Origin: Pseudomonas morbosilactucae
GTDB lineage: Bacteria; Pseudomonadota; Gammaproteobacteria; Pseudomonadales; Pseudomonadaceae
Reading direction: 5' to 3'
Assembly (NCBI RefSeq): GCF_023241715.1
Contig: NZ_JALQCW010000029.1
Span: 1-35,288, forward strand
DNA: 35,288 nucleotides
Shown here: in pieces, positions 27,664 to 35,288 of the stretch
Layout: each line of letters begins with the position of its first letter
Position numbering within the stretch: position 1 is the stretch's first letter
Notes under the pieces: generated by a model
Database searches by the model: none
Seen by the model: only the letters and a program-made list of their open reading frames with translations
What the model was told of the DNA's origin: nothing
Translations under genes and position numbers: made by a program

Positions 27664-27795
27664 TACAATGCGCGGCATTCGGTGCGGTCCGCTGTATCAG
27701 CCGGGTCGCTGAAGCCGGTTGAAAGCCCGTGGACGCGAGGTTTTTACCCGTTTCAGCGTTGTCCGCACCTTCGCCACGCCCGGAAGGAGAAACCC
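27664..27795 (+). promoter_or_regulatory. gcvT promoter -10 and structured 5' leader
   Basis: TACAAT (27664-27669) is a strong -10 box with a poor -35. The leader that follows can form an outer stem GGTGCGG (27681-27687) with CCGCACC (27763-27769). Inside it, CGCTGAA (27707-27713) can pair with TTCAGCG (27752-27758) and CGGGT (27702-27706) with ACCCG (27746-27750). The last two pairings cross each other, so they are either alternative folds or a pseudoknot. It does not show the glycine riboswitch core. Confidence 0.45.
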
Positions 27796-28878
27796 ATGGG
27801 ACAGCGTACGCCTCTGTATGACCTGCACCTCGCCCTTGGCGCGAAGATGGTCGATTTTGGCGGTTGGGATATGCCCTTGCATTACGGCTCCCAGGTCGAG
27901 GAACACCATGAGGTGCGCCGTGACTGTGGGGTTTTCGATGTATCCCACATGACCGTGATCGACATCAGCGGCGCCCAGGCCACCGCCTGGCTCCAGCACT
28001 TGCTGGCCAATGACGTCGAGCGCCTGCAAAGCACCGGCAAGGCGTTGTACAGCGCCATGCTCAACGAGCAGGGCGGCATCGTCGACGACATGATTGTGTA
28101 CCGCACCGAGGCCGGTTATCGCCTGGTGGTCAACGCCGCCACCCGGGACCAGGACCTGGCTTGGATGCAGGCCCAGCGCGGGGACTATCAAGTCCAGTTG
28201 CAGGAACGTCCGGAGCTGGCCATGTTGGCCATTCAAGGGCCCCAGGCGCGGCACAAGATCGCCGAACTGGTGAGCCAGTCCCGTGGCGCCCTGATTCAGC
28301 AGCTCAAGCCTTTTGAAGCCCATTTCGACGGTGACTGGTTTATTGCGCGCACCGGCTACACCGGTGAAGACGGCCTGGAGATCGCCCTGCCGGCGGACCA
28401 GGCCCCGGCTTTTTTCAACGATCTGGTGGGTGCCGGTATCTCGCCGATCGGCCTGGGTGCCCGTGACACCCTGCGCCTTGAAGCCGGCATGAACCTCTAC
28501 GGCCAGGACATTCATCAGACGGTATCGCCCCTGGCGGCCAATATGGCCTGGAGCATTGCCTGGGAACCCAGCTCGCGCAAATTCATCGGCCGCACTGCCC
28601 TGGAAGCCGAGCGGGCGTCCGGCGTGAAGCAGAAATTGGTGGGGTTGGTGCTGGAGGAACGCGGGGTTTTGCGCGCTCATCAGGTGGTGCGCATCGCCGA
28701 TGTTGGCGAAGGTGAGATCACCAGTGGTAGTTTCTCTCCTACGTTGAGCAAATCGATCGCCCTGGCGCGGGTACCGATGGCCACCGCTGACCGTGCCGAG
28801 GTGGAGATCCGTGGCAAGTGGTACCCGGTCCGGGTGGTTAAACCGACCTTTGTGCGCCACGGCAAAACCTTGATCTAA
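27796..28878 (+). CDS. gcvT: Glycine cleavage system T protein (aminomethyltransferase)
   Basis: 360-residue tetrahydrofolate-dependent aminomethyltransferase. It takes the methylamine group from lipoyl-GcvH, releasing ammonia and forming 5,10-methylene-THF. Family landmarks are the N-terminal TPLYDLHLALGAKMVDFGGW, the DVSHM motif, and ARTGYTGEDGLEI in the second half; GLGARDTLRLEAGMNLYG is the highly conserved late motif. The ATG at 27796 follows AAGGAGA. The open frame extends upstream to 26884 through the permease gene but is not coding there. gcvH follows after 53 bases, and both share the leader upstream. Confidence 0.96.
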   Translation: MGQRTPLYDLHLALGAKMVDFGGWDMPLHYGSQVEEHHEVRRDCGVFDVSHMTVIDISGAQATAWLQHLLANDVERLQSTGKALYSAMLNEQGGIVDDMIVYRTEAGYRLVVNAATRDQDLAWMQAQRGDYQVQLQERPELAMLAIQGPQARHKIAELVSQSRGALIQQLKPFEAHFDGDWFIARTGYTGEDGLEIALPADQAPAFFNDLVGAGISPIGLGARDTLRLEAGMNLYGQDIHQTVSPLAANMAWSIAWEPSSRKFIGRTALEAERASGVKQKLVGLVLEERGVLRAHQVVRIADVGEGEITSGSFSPTLSKSIALARVPMATADRAEVEIRGKWYPVRVVKPTFVRHGKTLI

Positions 28879-28931
28879 CTTATTTCCGGCGTGCGTCGAG
28901 CCGCTGACATTTCTTCTTGAGGACACAGAAC

Positions 28932-29315
28932 ATGAGCGATATCCCTGCCGACCTGCGTTTTGCCGAAAGCCATGAATGGGCCCGTCTGGAAGCCGATGGC
29001 AGCGTGACCGTGGGTATCAGCGACCACGCCCAGGAAGCCCTGGGTGACGTGGTGTTCGTCGAGCTGACCGAAGTCGGCAACCAGTTCGGTGCTGGCGACC
29101 AGGCCGGTGTGGTGGAGTCCGTGAAGGCGGCTTCCGACATCTATGCGCCGGTGGCTGGCGAGGTGATTGCAGTCAACGAAGACCTCAGCGCCAGCCCTGA
29201 ATTGCTCAACAGCGACCCGTACGGCGCCTGGATCTTCAAGCTCAAGCCGAGCAACCCGGCTGACCTGGACAAGCTGCTGGACGCTGCCGGCTACAAGGCC
29301 GCTATCGGCGAGTAA
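28932..29315 (+). CDS. gcvH: Glycine cleavage system H protein
   Basis: 127-residue lipoyl carrier that shuttles the methylamine intermediate between GcvP and GcvT. The [11 protein letters not shown] opening and the lipoylation site [13 protein letters not shown], with its central lysine, are intact. GAGGA stands before the ATG at 28932. The gene sits directly after gcvT, but the expected gcvP is about 1.4 kb further on, beyond an oppositely oriented aminotransferase gene. A small hairpin (GCCGCT 29316-29321 with AGCGGC 29333-29338) follows the stop. Confidence 0.97.
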   Translation: MSDIPADLRFAESHEWARLEADGSVTVGISDHAQEALGDVVFVELTEVGNQFGAGDQAGVVESVKAASDIYAPVAGEVIAVNEDLSASPELLNSDPYGAWIFKLKPSNPADLDKLLDAAGYKAAIGE

Positions 29316-29373
29316 GCCGCTCCCCACGAGCAAGCGGCCCTGTTGCAGGTGCACGCTTGCTTGCGTTGGCCGA

Positions 29374-30513
29374 TCAACGTGCCAACACCTCTTTCACAGC
29401 AGCTACCGAGCGCTCCACGTCGCTCAGGCTCATGCTGCTGAACATCGGCAACGAGACGATCAAGCGACCGACCCGTTCCGCCACGCTAAACATTCCCTCC
29501 TTGAAGCCGCGTTCGCGGTACAGGCTGAGCAAGTGAATCGGCGGGTAGTGATAGCCGATGCCAATCCCCCGTTCCTGCATCTGCTCCATGAAAGTGGCCC
29601 GCGCCGGCTTGCCGTCACTGCGTTCCGGCAGCACCAGTTGGAACAAGTGCCAGTTGCTCTGGGTGAAGTCCGCGGGTGGCAATTGGGCGCCGTAGCGCGC
29701 CTCGAAGTCGTTGCCGAAACATTCGAAGTAATGCCGGGCCAGGGCCCGTCGGTGGGCGGTGAGGGCATGGATATGGGCGAACTGGCCGAGGCCGATGGCG
29801 GCGGCCACATCGGTCATATTGAACTTGCCGCCCAGCACGTCCACATCCAGGCCGTCGAAGCCGTTGCGGGTCACGCCTTGCAGGCGGTATTTCTCCGCCA
29901 GGCGCACTTCTTCGGCGTTGTTCAGCACCAGGCAGCCGCCTTCGGCGCAGGTGACGTTCTTGTTGGCCTGGAAGCTGAACGACACAAAGTCGCCCGTGGC
30001 GCCGATGCGCTGGCCGTTCCAGCTTGACCCCAAGGCCTGGGCGGCATCTTCCACCACCCGCAGGCCGTGGCGCTGGGCCAGGGCGTACAGGCGCGACATG
30101 TCCACCGGCAAGCCCGCGAGGTACACCGGGATGATGGCTTTGGTGCGGGGGGTGATGGCGGCTTCGACCTGGGCCAGGTCGATATTACGGGTGACCGGAT
30201 CGATATCGGTAAACACCGGGGTGGCGCCGACTTCGAGAATCACGTTGGCGGTCGCCACCCAGGAGATCGGCGTGGTAATGACCTCATCACCCGGGCCGAT
30301 GCCGGCAATACGCAGGGCAATCTCCATGGTGCAGGTGCCGGAGTTGAAGGTGCGCACCGGGCGCCCGCCGAAGTACTCCGAGAGTTGTGCCTCAAACGCC
30401 TGGACCTTGGGGCCGCTGGTGATCCAGCCGGAACGCAGCACCTCGCCAACGGCGGCGATGGTGGCTTCATCGATGGTGGGTTTGGAGAACGGCAGGAAAG
30501 GCAGTTGGCTCAT
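29374..30513 (-). CDS. DegT/DnrJ/EryC1/StrS-family aminotransferase
   Basis: 379-residue PLP enzyme of the sugar-aminotransferase family (related to ArnB and similar enzymes that aminate nucleotide keto-sugars). The PLP lysine K185 lies in FSFQANKNVTCAEGG, the cofactor-binding aspartate D156 in VVEDAAQALG, and the opening RSGWITSGPKVQAFE is family-typical. The ATG at 30513 gives the usual N-terminus. An in-frame GTG four codons upstream is a possible alternative. It sits between gcvH and gcvP on the opposite strand, with no sugar-pathway genes beside it, so its substrate is unknown. Confidence 0.9.
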   Translation of the reverse strand: MSQLPFLPFSKPTIDEATIAAVGEVLRSGWITSGPKVQAFEAQLSEYFGGRPVRTFNSGTCTMEIALRIAGIGPGDEVITTPISWVATANVILEVGATPVFTDIDPVTRNIDLAQVEAAITPRTKAIIPVYLAGLPVDMSRLYALAQRHGLRVVEDAAQALGSSWNGQRIGATGDFVSFSFQANKNVTCAEGGCLVLNNAEEVRLAEKYRLQGVTRNGFDGLDVDVLGGKFNMTDVAAAIGLGQFAHIHALTAHRRALARHYFECFGNDFEARYGAQLPPADFTQSNWHLFQLVLPERSDGKPARATFMEQMQERGIGIGYHYPPIHLLSLYRERGFKEGMFSVAERVGRLIVSLPMFSSMSLSDVERSVAAVKEVLAR

Positions 30514-30642
30514 GACGATGGGCACCCGATAAGCGGACGATGAAGGCGTGGATAACGGCGCACCGTGGCGGCGCCAGCAAAGGCCAGCATCATGGTCCGT
30601 CTGCCGTCGCCGCGCCAGACCGTCGCTGCCGGGATCGGCTGC

Positions 30643-30648
30643 TATGCT
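30643..30648 (+). promoter_or_regulatory. Possible -10 box for gcvP
   Basis: TATGCT preceded by TGC (extended -10 form) lies about 50 bases before the gcvP start. The -35 is poor. gcvP needs its own promoter here because the preceding gene runs the other way. Confidence 0.35.
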
Positions 30649-30699
30649 GCGTTGACCGTGTTGCATCGAGGCTGAGTGCCAGCCAAGAGAGAGCCCGTC

Positions 30700-33572
30700 A
30701 TGTCCCAGTTGTTGCCTCTGAGCCAGTTGCGCGACCCCCATGCTTTTCTGCGACGTCACCTGGGGCCCGATGCGGCCGAGCAGCAAGCCATGCTCGACAG
30801 CCTGGGGCTGGGTAGCCGGGTCGAATTGATCGAGCAGACGGTGCCGCCGGGCATCCGCCTGAATCGCCCGCTGGAGTTGCCACCCGCCCTGGATGAAGCG
30901 GCGGCGCTGGCCAGGCTGCGGGGGTATGCCGAGCAGAATGAGCTGTGGACCAGCCTGATCGGCATGGGTTACCACGGCACCCTGACGCCGACGGTAATCC
31001 TGCGCAACGTCCTGGAAAACCCAGGTTGGTACACCGCGTACACGCCTTATCAGCCGGAGATTGCCCAGGGCCGGCTGGAGGCCTTGCTCAACTTTCAGCA
31101 ACTGACCATCGACCTCACCGGGCTCGACCTGGCCAACGCCTCGTTACTGGACGAGGCCACGGCAGCGGCGGAAGCCATGGCCCTGGCCAAGCGCGTGGCC
31201 AAGTCCAAGAGCAACCTGTTCTTCGTCGATGAAAACTGCCATCCCCAGACCCTGTCCGTGGTGCAGACCCGGGCCGAAGGCTTCGGCATCGAACTGGTGG
31301 TGGATACGCCGCAGAACCTGGCTGCGCATCAGGTATTCGGCGCCCTGTTGCAGTACCCGGACACTCATGGCGAGATTCTTGACCTGCGGCCGCTGATCGA
31401 CCAGTTGCACGCGCAGCAGGCCCTGGCGTGTGTCGCTGCCGACTTGCTGAGCCTGTTGCTGCTGACGCCTCCCGGTGAAATGGGCGCCGATGTGGTCTTC
31501 GGTTCGTCCCAGCGCTTTGGCGTGCCCATGGGCTACGGCGGGCCCCACGCGGCGTATTTTGCCTGCCGCGACGAGTTCAAGCGGGCGATGCCCGGGCGCA
31601 TCATCGGCGTCTCCCGGGACGCCCGGGCAACGTTGCCCTGCGCATGGCGCTGCAAACCCGCGAGCAACATATTCGCCGGGAGAAGGCCAACTCCAACATC
31701 TGCACGGCCCAGGTGCTGCTGGCCAATATCGCCAGCTTCTATGCCGTCTATCACGGCCCTGTGGGGCTCAAGCGCATCGCCCAACGGGTGCATCGGCTGA
31801 CCTGTATCCTCGCCAGCGGCCTTGAGCGGCACGGCATCAAGCGCCTGAACCGGAGCTTCTTCGACACCCTGACCCTGGAAGTCGGCGGCAGCCAGACAGC
31901 GATCATCGAGAGCGCCAAGGCGTTGCACATCAATCTGCGGATTCTCGGGCGTGGCCATTTGGGCTTGAGCCTGGATGAAACCTGCGATGAAACCACCGTG
32001 GCCCGGTTGTTTGATGTATTTCTCGGTGCCGACCATGGCCTGGACGTCGCGCAACTGGATGCCGAGGCGCTGGAGTCGGGCATCCCCGATGAACTGTTGC
32101 GCACCAGCCGCTACCTGACCCATCCGGTGTTCAGCGCTCACCACAGCGAAACCGAGATGCTGCGCTACCTCAAGCAGCTGGAAAACAAGGACCTGGCCCT
32201 CAACCAATCGATGATCCCCCTGGGCTCCTGCACCATGAAGCTCAATGCCAGCAGCGAGATGATCCCCATCACCTGGCCGGCCTTCGCCAACCTGCATCCG
32301 TTCGTGCCTCGCGAGCAGGCGCGGGGCTATACGTTGCTGATCGATGAGCTGGAGCGCTGGTTATGTGCGATCACCGGTTTCGATGCGGTGTGCATGCAGC
32401 CCAACTCCGGTGCCCAGGGTGAGTACGCGGGGCTGCTGGCGATTCGCAAATACCATGAAAGCCGGGTGCAGGGCGGGCGGCATATCTGCCTGATCCCGGC
32501 GTCGGCCCACGGCACCAACCCGGCATCGGCGCAAATGGCCGGCATGCACGTGGTGATCGTCGATTGCGACGAGGCCGGCAATGTCGATCTTGAAGACCTC
32601 AAGGCCAAGGCCCTGGCCGCCGGCGAGCAGTTGTCCTGCCTGATGGCGACGTACCCCTCGACCCATGGTGTCTACGAGGAAGGCATCAGCGAGATCTGTG
32701 AGGTGATCCACCGCCACGGCGGCCAGGTGTACATGGACGGCGCCAACCTCAATGCCCAGGTGGGCCTGGCCCGTCCGGCGGACATTGGTGCCGATGTGTC
32801 CCACATGAACCTGCACAAGACTTTTTGCATTCCCCATGGCGGGGGCGGGCCGGGCATGGGGCCCATCGGCGTGCGCGCGCACCTGGCGCCCTTTGTCGCC
32901 AACCACCCGGTGGTGCCGATCGACGGGCCCCTGCCGCAGAACCCTGCCGTCAGCGCCGCGCCCTGGGGCAGTGCCAGTATCTTGCCCATCAGTTGGATGT
33001 ACATCGCCATGATGGGCCCGCAATTGGCGGATGCCAGCGAGGTGGCGATCCTCGCGGCCAACTACCTGGCCCAGCAACTCGGCGGTGCATTCCCGGTGCT
33101 CTACAGCGGGCGTAACGGCCGGGTGGCCCATGAATGCATTCTTGATCTGCGCCCGCTCAAGGCCCTGACTGGCATCAGCGAAGAGGACGTGGCCAAGCGC
33201 CTGATGGATTACGGTTTCCATGCCCCGACCATGTCGTTCCCGGTGCCGGGCACGCTGATGGTCGAGCCGACCGAAAGCGAGTCCAAGGCCGAGCTGGACC
33301 GGTTTGTCGAAGCCATGTTGAGCATCCGCGCGGAGATTGCCCAGGTCCAGGACGGTCATTGGCCGCCTGACAACAACCCGCTCAAGGGCGCGCCTCATAC
33401 GCTGGCGGACATCACTGGCGTTTGGGAACGGCCCTACAGCATTGAGCGCGCGGTATTGCCCAGCGCCCATACCAAGGCCCACAAATATTGGCCTACGGTC
33501 AACCGGGTGGACAACGTCTATGGCGACCGCAACCTGTTTTGCGCCTGCGTACCGGTGGACGCCTACCGCTGA
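30700..33572 (+). pseudogene. gcvP: Glycine dehydrogenase (decarboxylating) GcvP, with a -1 frameshift
   Basis: PLP-dependent P protein of the glycine cleavage system. The sequence is family-like from the ATG at 30700 through VSRDAR (codon 309, ending at 31626), then continues in another frame from [13 protein letters not shown] to the stop at 33572. The break sits at CCCGGGC (31622-31628). One extra G (CGGGGC) restores a single 957-codon frame, which is the normal Pseudomonas length. As written, the product would be 366 residues with 57 wrong ones, lacking the PLP lysine (K707 of the restored protein, in [12 protein letters not shown]). A deletion in a G run may be a sequencing error or a true mutation. 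Confidence 0.93.
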
Positions 33573-33592
33573 GCGCTGTGGCTTCGTCGGGC

Positions 33593-33634
33593 AAAAAAAA
33601 GCCGCTTGCCTCATAAGAGGAAGCGGCTTTTTTT
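33593..33634. terminator. Bidirectional terminator between gcvP and the DUF2388 gene
   Basis: GCCGCTT (33601-33607) pairs with AAGCGGC (33621-33627), and inside it CCTC pairs with GAGG around ATAA. Eight A precede and seven T follow, so it can end transcripts from both convergent genes. Confidence 0.93.
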
Positions 33635-33646
33635 AGCTTGCGCAGA

Positions 33647-33964
33647 TCATTCCTGGGCGACGGCGTTCTTCGCCAGGATCGCGTTGGCCAGTTCCATGTC
33701 CGTGGCCTGCAGGCCCGGGTTCTCGGCACGCACTTTCTGCATGGCGGCTTCCAGGTACGGACCGCGGATGCTGCCTTCACTGGCGACAAAACTACCGGCA
33801 TCGTCCTGGGCAGCAACGATCAGTTTGTGGTCCTTGAAGGTCAGGTAGGTGGAACCGGTGGTGGCACCGGAGGAAATGACGTTACGCCAGAAGCTGTCGG
33901 CCATTGCCGAACCGACAGGGAGGGAAAGCAAGGCAAGTGTTGCGACAGCTATTTTTAGACGCAT
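33647..33964 (-). CDS. DUF2388 family exported protein
   Basis: 105-residue protein with a signal peptide (cleavage near AMA, residue 22) followed by SFWRNVISSGATTGSTYLTF, the landmark of the DUF2388 family common in Pseudomonas. The rest is a short mixed region ending in a helix with AENPGLQATDMELANAIL. GGAGT stands before the ATG at 33964, and the open frame upstream to 34090 would hide the signal peptide. It is probably periplasmic. I know of no firm function for the family. Confidence 0.85.
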   Translation of the reverse strand: MRLKIAVATLALLSLPVGSAMADSFWRNVISSGATTGSTYLTFKDHKLIVAAQDDAGSFVASEGSIRGPYLEAAMQKVRAENPGLQATDMELANAILAKNAVAQE

Positions 33965-34125
33965 GGTGAGTGACTCCGACTGGGGGGTATCTGGAATAAT
34001 TTGATTACAGACGACCCGAATGAGTTCCGTGGCCCGTGCATAAGGTTTTCGACCTGCGGTGGATGCTATGCAGGCGAGTGCGCGTTTCAACGGCGCTACG
34101 TGTCATCCGCGGTATGCCCGCCGGG

Positions 34126-34131
34126 TAAAAT
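34126..34131 (+). promoter_or_regulatory. Possible -10 box for the last gene
   Basis: TAAAAT is a good -10 box about 75 bases before the ATG at 34205. The -35 is weak. The rest of the divergent 240-base region shows nothing I recognise. Confidence 0.35.
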
Positions 34132-34204
34132 TTGGCACGATGCGCGGCTTCTGCCAGAGCACGGATGTTCCCCCTTGATTTTCGGCCCCAGCCCCATCGC
34201 GCTC

Positions 34205-35197
34205 ATGTACCTGTATCTGTTGCTGATCCTTTTCGGTGTCAGCGTGGCGGGATTGGTATCCCTGGTCATGGCGCTGCGTCACCCGGAAAAACGCCAGCGG
34301 CTGCGCAAGCGTCTGTGGCTGCACGTACCCCTGACACTGGTGATGCTGTTTTTCGTCGGCCTGGGGCTCAAGTTTGTCTGGGGCATGGTGGCGCTCTCCA
34401 TCGCCCAGCAAGAGCGCACCCAGGCGCTGAACCCGCGGCTGCAAGCCGATCTGCAACTGGACGAACTGCATTTCCCGGCGGGGACTCTGGTCAAGCTCGA
34501 TACCCTGGACCCGGTGGACTGGAAGGGGGAGTCGCAGCTGTCGGGCCTGCAAAGCGTTGAACATGCGACGTTCACGGCGCCGCAGACGGTGCTGGGCGTG
34601 CAGGTCAGCGAAATAGAGATGCCGCTGCATTATTACTTTTCAAAACTGTTGCTGGTGGACGACCAGCCAGTGGCGGGCTGGCCCTGCAAGGGCGGCGGCT
34701 GGGTCAGCTTTGACCGCAGCGTTGAAGACCGGACCTTTCCCAGCCGCTGGCGTTTCGATGAATGCCATCTGAGCCCGGAGGCTCGGTTGGCCGATGTCAC
34801 CTGGCCCGCGGGTAGCCAGGTGTTCCACGAGTCCTCAGGCTTTATCGTGCGCACTGACGGTGAGGTACCGCGTCCCGTGGCGTACCAGGGCATGCAGTTC
34901 CTGTCGCTGACCCTGGATCTGGATGAGAACCAGCAGTTGCGCCAATGGTCGGGAGTCCTGGCCAAGCCGGTGCAGCTTGGGGAATGGCATTACCCGGCAG
35001 GCATGCGCGTGCGCCAGGATGCGCCGGACCGTCTATTGTTCAGCCCGACCCAGGAGTCCACCGCGGTCAACCACCAGACCCGCAAGAAGCTGTCCGTGGG
35101 GCGCTCCATTCTGCAGCGGCGTGACGACGGCGCGGTGCTGGATATCCAGCCCAATGACAAGGTCGGGGTGATCGACTGGGAGTCGTTCGGAAGCTAG
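34205..35197 (+). CDS. Membrane protein of unknown function with three PAG motifs
   Basis: 330-residue protein I do not recognise. Two hydrophobic segments (about 2-23 and 38-66) with a basic linker (RHPEKRQRLRKR) anchor it to the membrane. The remaining 260 residues form a soluble, probably strand-rich domain. Three similar stretches recur in it: LHFPAGTLV (88-96), VTWPAGSQV (198-206) and WHYPAGMRV (261-269). The spacing fits repeated beta units. I chose the ATG at 34205, just before the first membrane helix. The frame is open upstream to 34001 but that part is not protein-like. No ribosome site is evident. It is divergent from the DUF2388 gene. Confidence 0.75.
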   Translation: MYLYLLLILFGVSVAGLVSLVMALRHPEKRQRLRKRLWLHVPLTLVMLFFVGLGLKFVWGMVALSIAQQERTQALNPRLQADLQLDELHFPAGTLVKLDTLDPVDWKGESQLSGLQSVEHATFTAPQTVLGVQVSEIEMPLHYYFSKLLLVDDQPVAGWPCKGGGWVSFDRSVEDRTFPSRWRFDECHLSPEARLADVTWPAGSQVFHESSGFIVRTDGEVPRPVAYQGMQFLSLTLDLDENQQLRQWSGVLAKPVQLGEWHYPAGMRVRQDAPDRLLFSPTQESTAVNHQTRKKLSVGRSILQRRDDGAVLDIQPNDKVGVIDWESFGS

Positions 35198-35288
35198 GCC
35201 CTGCACGAAAACCACCTGTGCTTCGATCATGTGGCCTTAAAGCACACTCGGAATGCGCATGGAGGTCCCTAAACTGCGCATCCTCTTT

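Noticed and set aside
27646..27795. Glycine riboswitch upstream of gcvT
   Set aside because: The leader is structured but I cannot find the conserved glycine aptamer cores or a tandem arrangement, so I report it only as an unidentified structured leader.
26884..27795. Long in-frame extension upstream of gcvT
   Set aside because: It overlaps the conserved permease gene in another frame, and GcvT has a clear ATG with AAGGAGA at 27796.
29316..29338. Intrinsic terminator after gcvH
   Set aside because: The six-base-pair hairpin has an 11-base loop and no T run, too weak to call.
29167..30027. Plus-strand open frame opposite the aminotransferase gene
   Set aside because: It starts inside gcvH in another frame and its sequence shows no protein features. 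The minus-strand aminotransferase accounts for the region.
34132..34155. Sigma-54 promoter (TTGGCACGATGC) before the last gene
   Set aside because: The -24-like TTGGCACG is good, but no GC falls ten bases after the GG, so the -12 element is missing.

Overview
The window is chromosomal DNA of a Pseudomonas, most likely of the P. fluorescens group. The basis is gene order (ppx, trxA, rho, ubiD ... zapA, 6S RNA, ygfA ... pepP, ubiH, visC-type gene ... gcvT, gcvH, gcvP), high GC content, Pseudomonas-type REP elements with a GTAGGAGC-GGCTTGC core, and protein sequences close to those known from that genus. Nearly all of it is housekeeping sequence. I see no tRNA, rRNA, CRISPR array, insertion sequence, integrase or phage gene.

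Layout. 1-111: an inverted REP pair and a strong hairpin. 112-4613 (minus): ppx, then a four-gene amino-acid-type ABC importer (binding protein, two permeases, ATPase). Divergent from the importer is a FadR/FCD-type regulator (4869-5573), with two near-identical 13-bp operator candidates in the shared intergenic region and a sigma-54-like promoter in front of the importer. 5694-7532: trxA and rho, each with a clear intrinsic terminator. The rho leader is C-rich and holds an upstream frame that ends in an ATGA overlap with rho. 7660-10094: ubiD and a one-base-overlapping ferredoxin/FAD reductase. 10310-12512: chaC, a quinone oxidoreductase and a FliL-like secreted protein. 12643-17446 (minus): an HlyD / RbbA-like / YhhJ-like exporter whose last permease gene is cut by an in-frame TGA. 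17569-19823: an EVE-domain gene, an unlisted 48-codon membrane protein gene, ygfA, 6S RNA, zapA and a ZapB-like coiled-coil gene.

19964-24772 (plus) is a tightly packed run: ygfB, pepP, ubiH, a DUF4442 hot-dog protein and a second ubiquinone-type hydroxylase, with stop/start overlaps linking pepP, ubiH and the DUF4442 gene. 24924-27640 is a ferric-iron-type binding protein and a fused permease, with a Fur-box-like sequence on the promoter, a terminator between the two genes and no ATPase. 27796-33572 is the glycine cleavage system gcvT, gcvH and gcvP, interrupted by an oppositely oriented DegT-family aminotransferase. gcvP carries a one-base deletion in a G run. The window closes with a DUF2388 gene (minus) and a two-TM protein of unknown function (plus).

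How the genes work together. ubiD, ubiH and the second hydroxylase all serve ubiquinone synthesis. gcvT, gcvH, gcvP and ygfA all act on one-carbon folate metabolism. zapA and the coiled-coil gene belong to cell division. I did not find a clearly new multi-gene system. The most interesting unexplained items are non-coding: a structured gcvT leader with crossing stems, a 20-bp RNA-type hairpin upstream of chaC, the rho leader frame and the operator pair. Two genes also carry single-base lesions that could be real or assembly errors.
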